The notes under the pieces are model-generated. The model did not search any database. It was not told the origin of the DNA and saw nothing but the letters and a program-made list of their open reading frames with translations. Shown piece by piece: positions 5,049-5,928 of a stretch of DNA of 5,928 nt. Both the position numbers and the translations under genes were made by a program. How positions within the stretch are numbered: the first letter of the stretch is position 1; each line of letters opens with the position of its first letter. Source of the DNA: CAZTXD01 sp964617995. Its GTDB lineage: Bacteria; Actinomycetota; Acidimicrobiia; Spongiisociales; ZC4RG35. Location: NCBI GenBank assembly GCA_964617995.1, contig CAZTXD010000184.1, positions 1 through 5,928 of the forward strand. The letters run 5' to 3'.

Positions 5049-5927
5049 TCAGATAGCGGCAGGAACCTGGGCGGCGAGCGATCTCGACCAGGGACGAACG
5101 GTGGCGCGGAGACGGTCGGCGGCTTTCTGGCCGATGGCTTCCCAGGGAGCCATGGCCAGGCGGTCCGTGGCTGACTCGATGGTGGCCCGTCCGCTTCGGC
5201 CGGTCTCGGTGAGGCCGCCGTCGGGGTCCATCCACCCCCTGTCTCTCAGCGACGTCTCGCCTTCCTTCCACTCGTGGTCACGCCATCCCCGACTCCGACG
5301 GTAGAAGTCGGCGTCGAAGAGCTCCCCGGTTGCCGCATAGGAGACCACCGCCTCCAAGCCCGAGATCCCTGCCGACACCAGCGCCTGGACGTGACCGTCG
5401 CCCCTGAACTCCCGCAACAGGGTGAGAGCGTGCCACAGCCTCATGTGCGGCTCCTCAGGTGGCTCCAGCGCGGCGTGGGCGGCGAAGAGCGGGCGACCAT
5501 CGGGAGGGCAGGCCGAGCCCGCCTCCATGGCGACGTCGGCGGCCCATGTCATCTCGGGCGACGCAATGGCGTCATCCAGCAATCGATTCAGGGCTCGATC
5601 GGCGGCCGCATAGCGAGCGGATACGACCGCCGGTGGTTCGGCGATCTCCCAGGCAGCGGGGATGAACTTCGCCACCAGCCCGGGATGGAAGTTGTAGAAC
5701 GCCGCCGCCACCACTGCCGGCTCCACCTTCCCCATCGCCCCCGAGCGGGATGCGAAATAGCCCATTCCCCGCCGGGGGAACCCCAGCTCCTCCCACGCGG
5801 CGAACGCTTCGGGTACGAAGTAGACCATGGCGTGGTACGGCTCGAGGGTGGCCCACATCTTACGGGCGATGATGGTGTCCATCAGCGCAGGGTATCGCTC
5901 GCCCCAACTTCCTAACCTGGCCGTCAT
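5049..5927 (-). CDS. SCO6745-like protein of unknown function
   Basis: A 292-residue product that I recognise as resembling the SCO6745 family of actinobacterial proteins, for which no reaction is established. Typical features are KMWATLEPYHAMVYFVPEA near the N-terminus (23-41), a mostly helical alanine-rich middle, the block LWHALTLLREFRGDGHVQALV (164-184) and a C-terminal part resembling a winged helix (about 205-262), with SLRDRGWMDPDGGLTETGR and ATDRLAMAPWEAIG. This suggests a MarR-like fold, but DNA binding is not shown. There is no signal peptide or membrane segment. The ATG at 5927 touches the window edge and its ribosome binding site is not visible. Family homology starts close to the Met at residue 16 (5882), which lacks a clear binding site, so the start is uncertain. 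The gene converges on glmS and has no evident link to amino-sugar metabolism. Confidence 0.75.
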   Translation of the reverse strand: MTARLGSWGERYPALMDTIIARKMWATLEPYHAMVYFVPEAFAAWEELGFPRRGMGYFASRSGAMGKVEPAVVAAAFYNFHPGLVAKFIPAAWEIAEPPAVVSARYAAADRALNRLLDDAIASPEMTWAADVAMEAGSACPPDGRPLFAAHAALEPPEEPHMRLWHALTLLREFRGDGHVQALVSAGISGLEAVVSYAATGELFDADFYRRSRGWRDHEWKEGETSLRDRGWMDPDGGLTETGRSGRATIESATDRLAMAPWEAIGQKAADRLRATVRPWSRSLAAQVPAAI

Positions 5928-5928
5928 G

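Overview
The window is GC-rich and reads as the chromosome of an actinobacterium. It shows GTG/TTG-tolerant coding, tight gene packing, the order rplM-rpsI-glmM-glmS, and a protein of the mainly actinobacterial SCO6745 type. An early-branching class such as Acidimicrobiia is possible, but the sequence alone does not fix the lineage.

Layout. Bases 1-50 are a near-perfect palindrome. An OsmC/YhfA-type protein is encoded on the minus strand at 56-487. A short divergent regulatory region (488-630) holds a plausible rplM promoter, a dyad and two small hairpins. On the plus strand follow rplM (631-1089), rpsI (1089-1481, sharing one base with rplM) and glmM (1498-2850, TTG start, 16 bases after rpsI). 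The 322-base gap 2851-3172 carries a second copy of the 50-base palindrome (2886-2935), a complete glmS ribozyme (2949-3085), a further hairpin and the glmS ribosome binding site. glmS itself runs 3173-5002. A GC-rich hairpin separates it from a convergent SCO6745-like gene on the minus strand (5049-5927), which reaches the right edge.

How it works together. rplM and rpsI make ribosomal proteins L13 and S9. GlmS makes glucosamine-6-phosphate (GlcN6P) from fructose-6-phosphate and glutamine, and GlmM turns it into glucosamine-1-phosphate on the way to UDP-GlcNAc and peptidoglycan. The RNA before glmS has the conserved segments and every helix of the glmS ribozyme that I tested. GlcN6P should therefore trigger self-cleavage between A2949 and G2950 and switch off glmS alone, leaving the upstream ribosomal protein and glmM message intact.

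The two most notable points are this ribozyme in an actinobacterial-type ribosomal protein/amino-sugar operon, and a dispersed 50-base palindromic repeat. One copy of the repeat lies 14 bases upstream of the cleavage site, where it could cap the 3' end of the upstream cleavage product.
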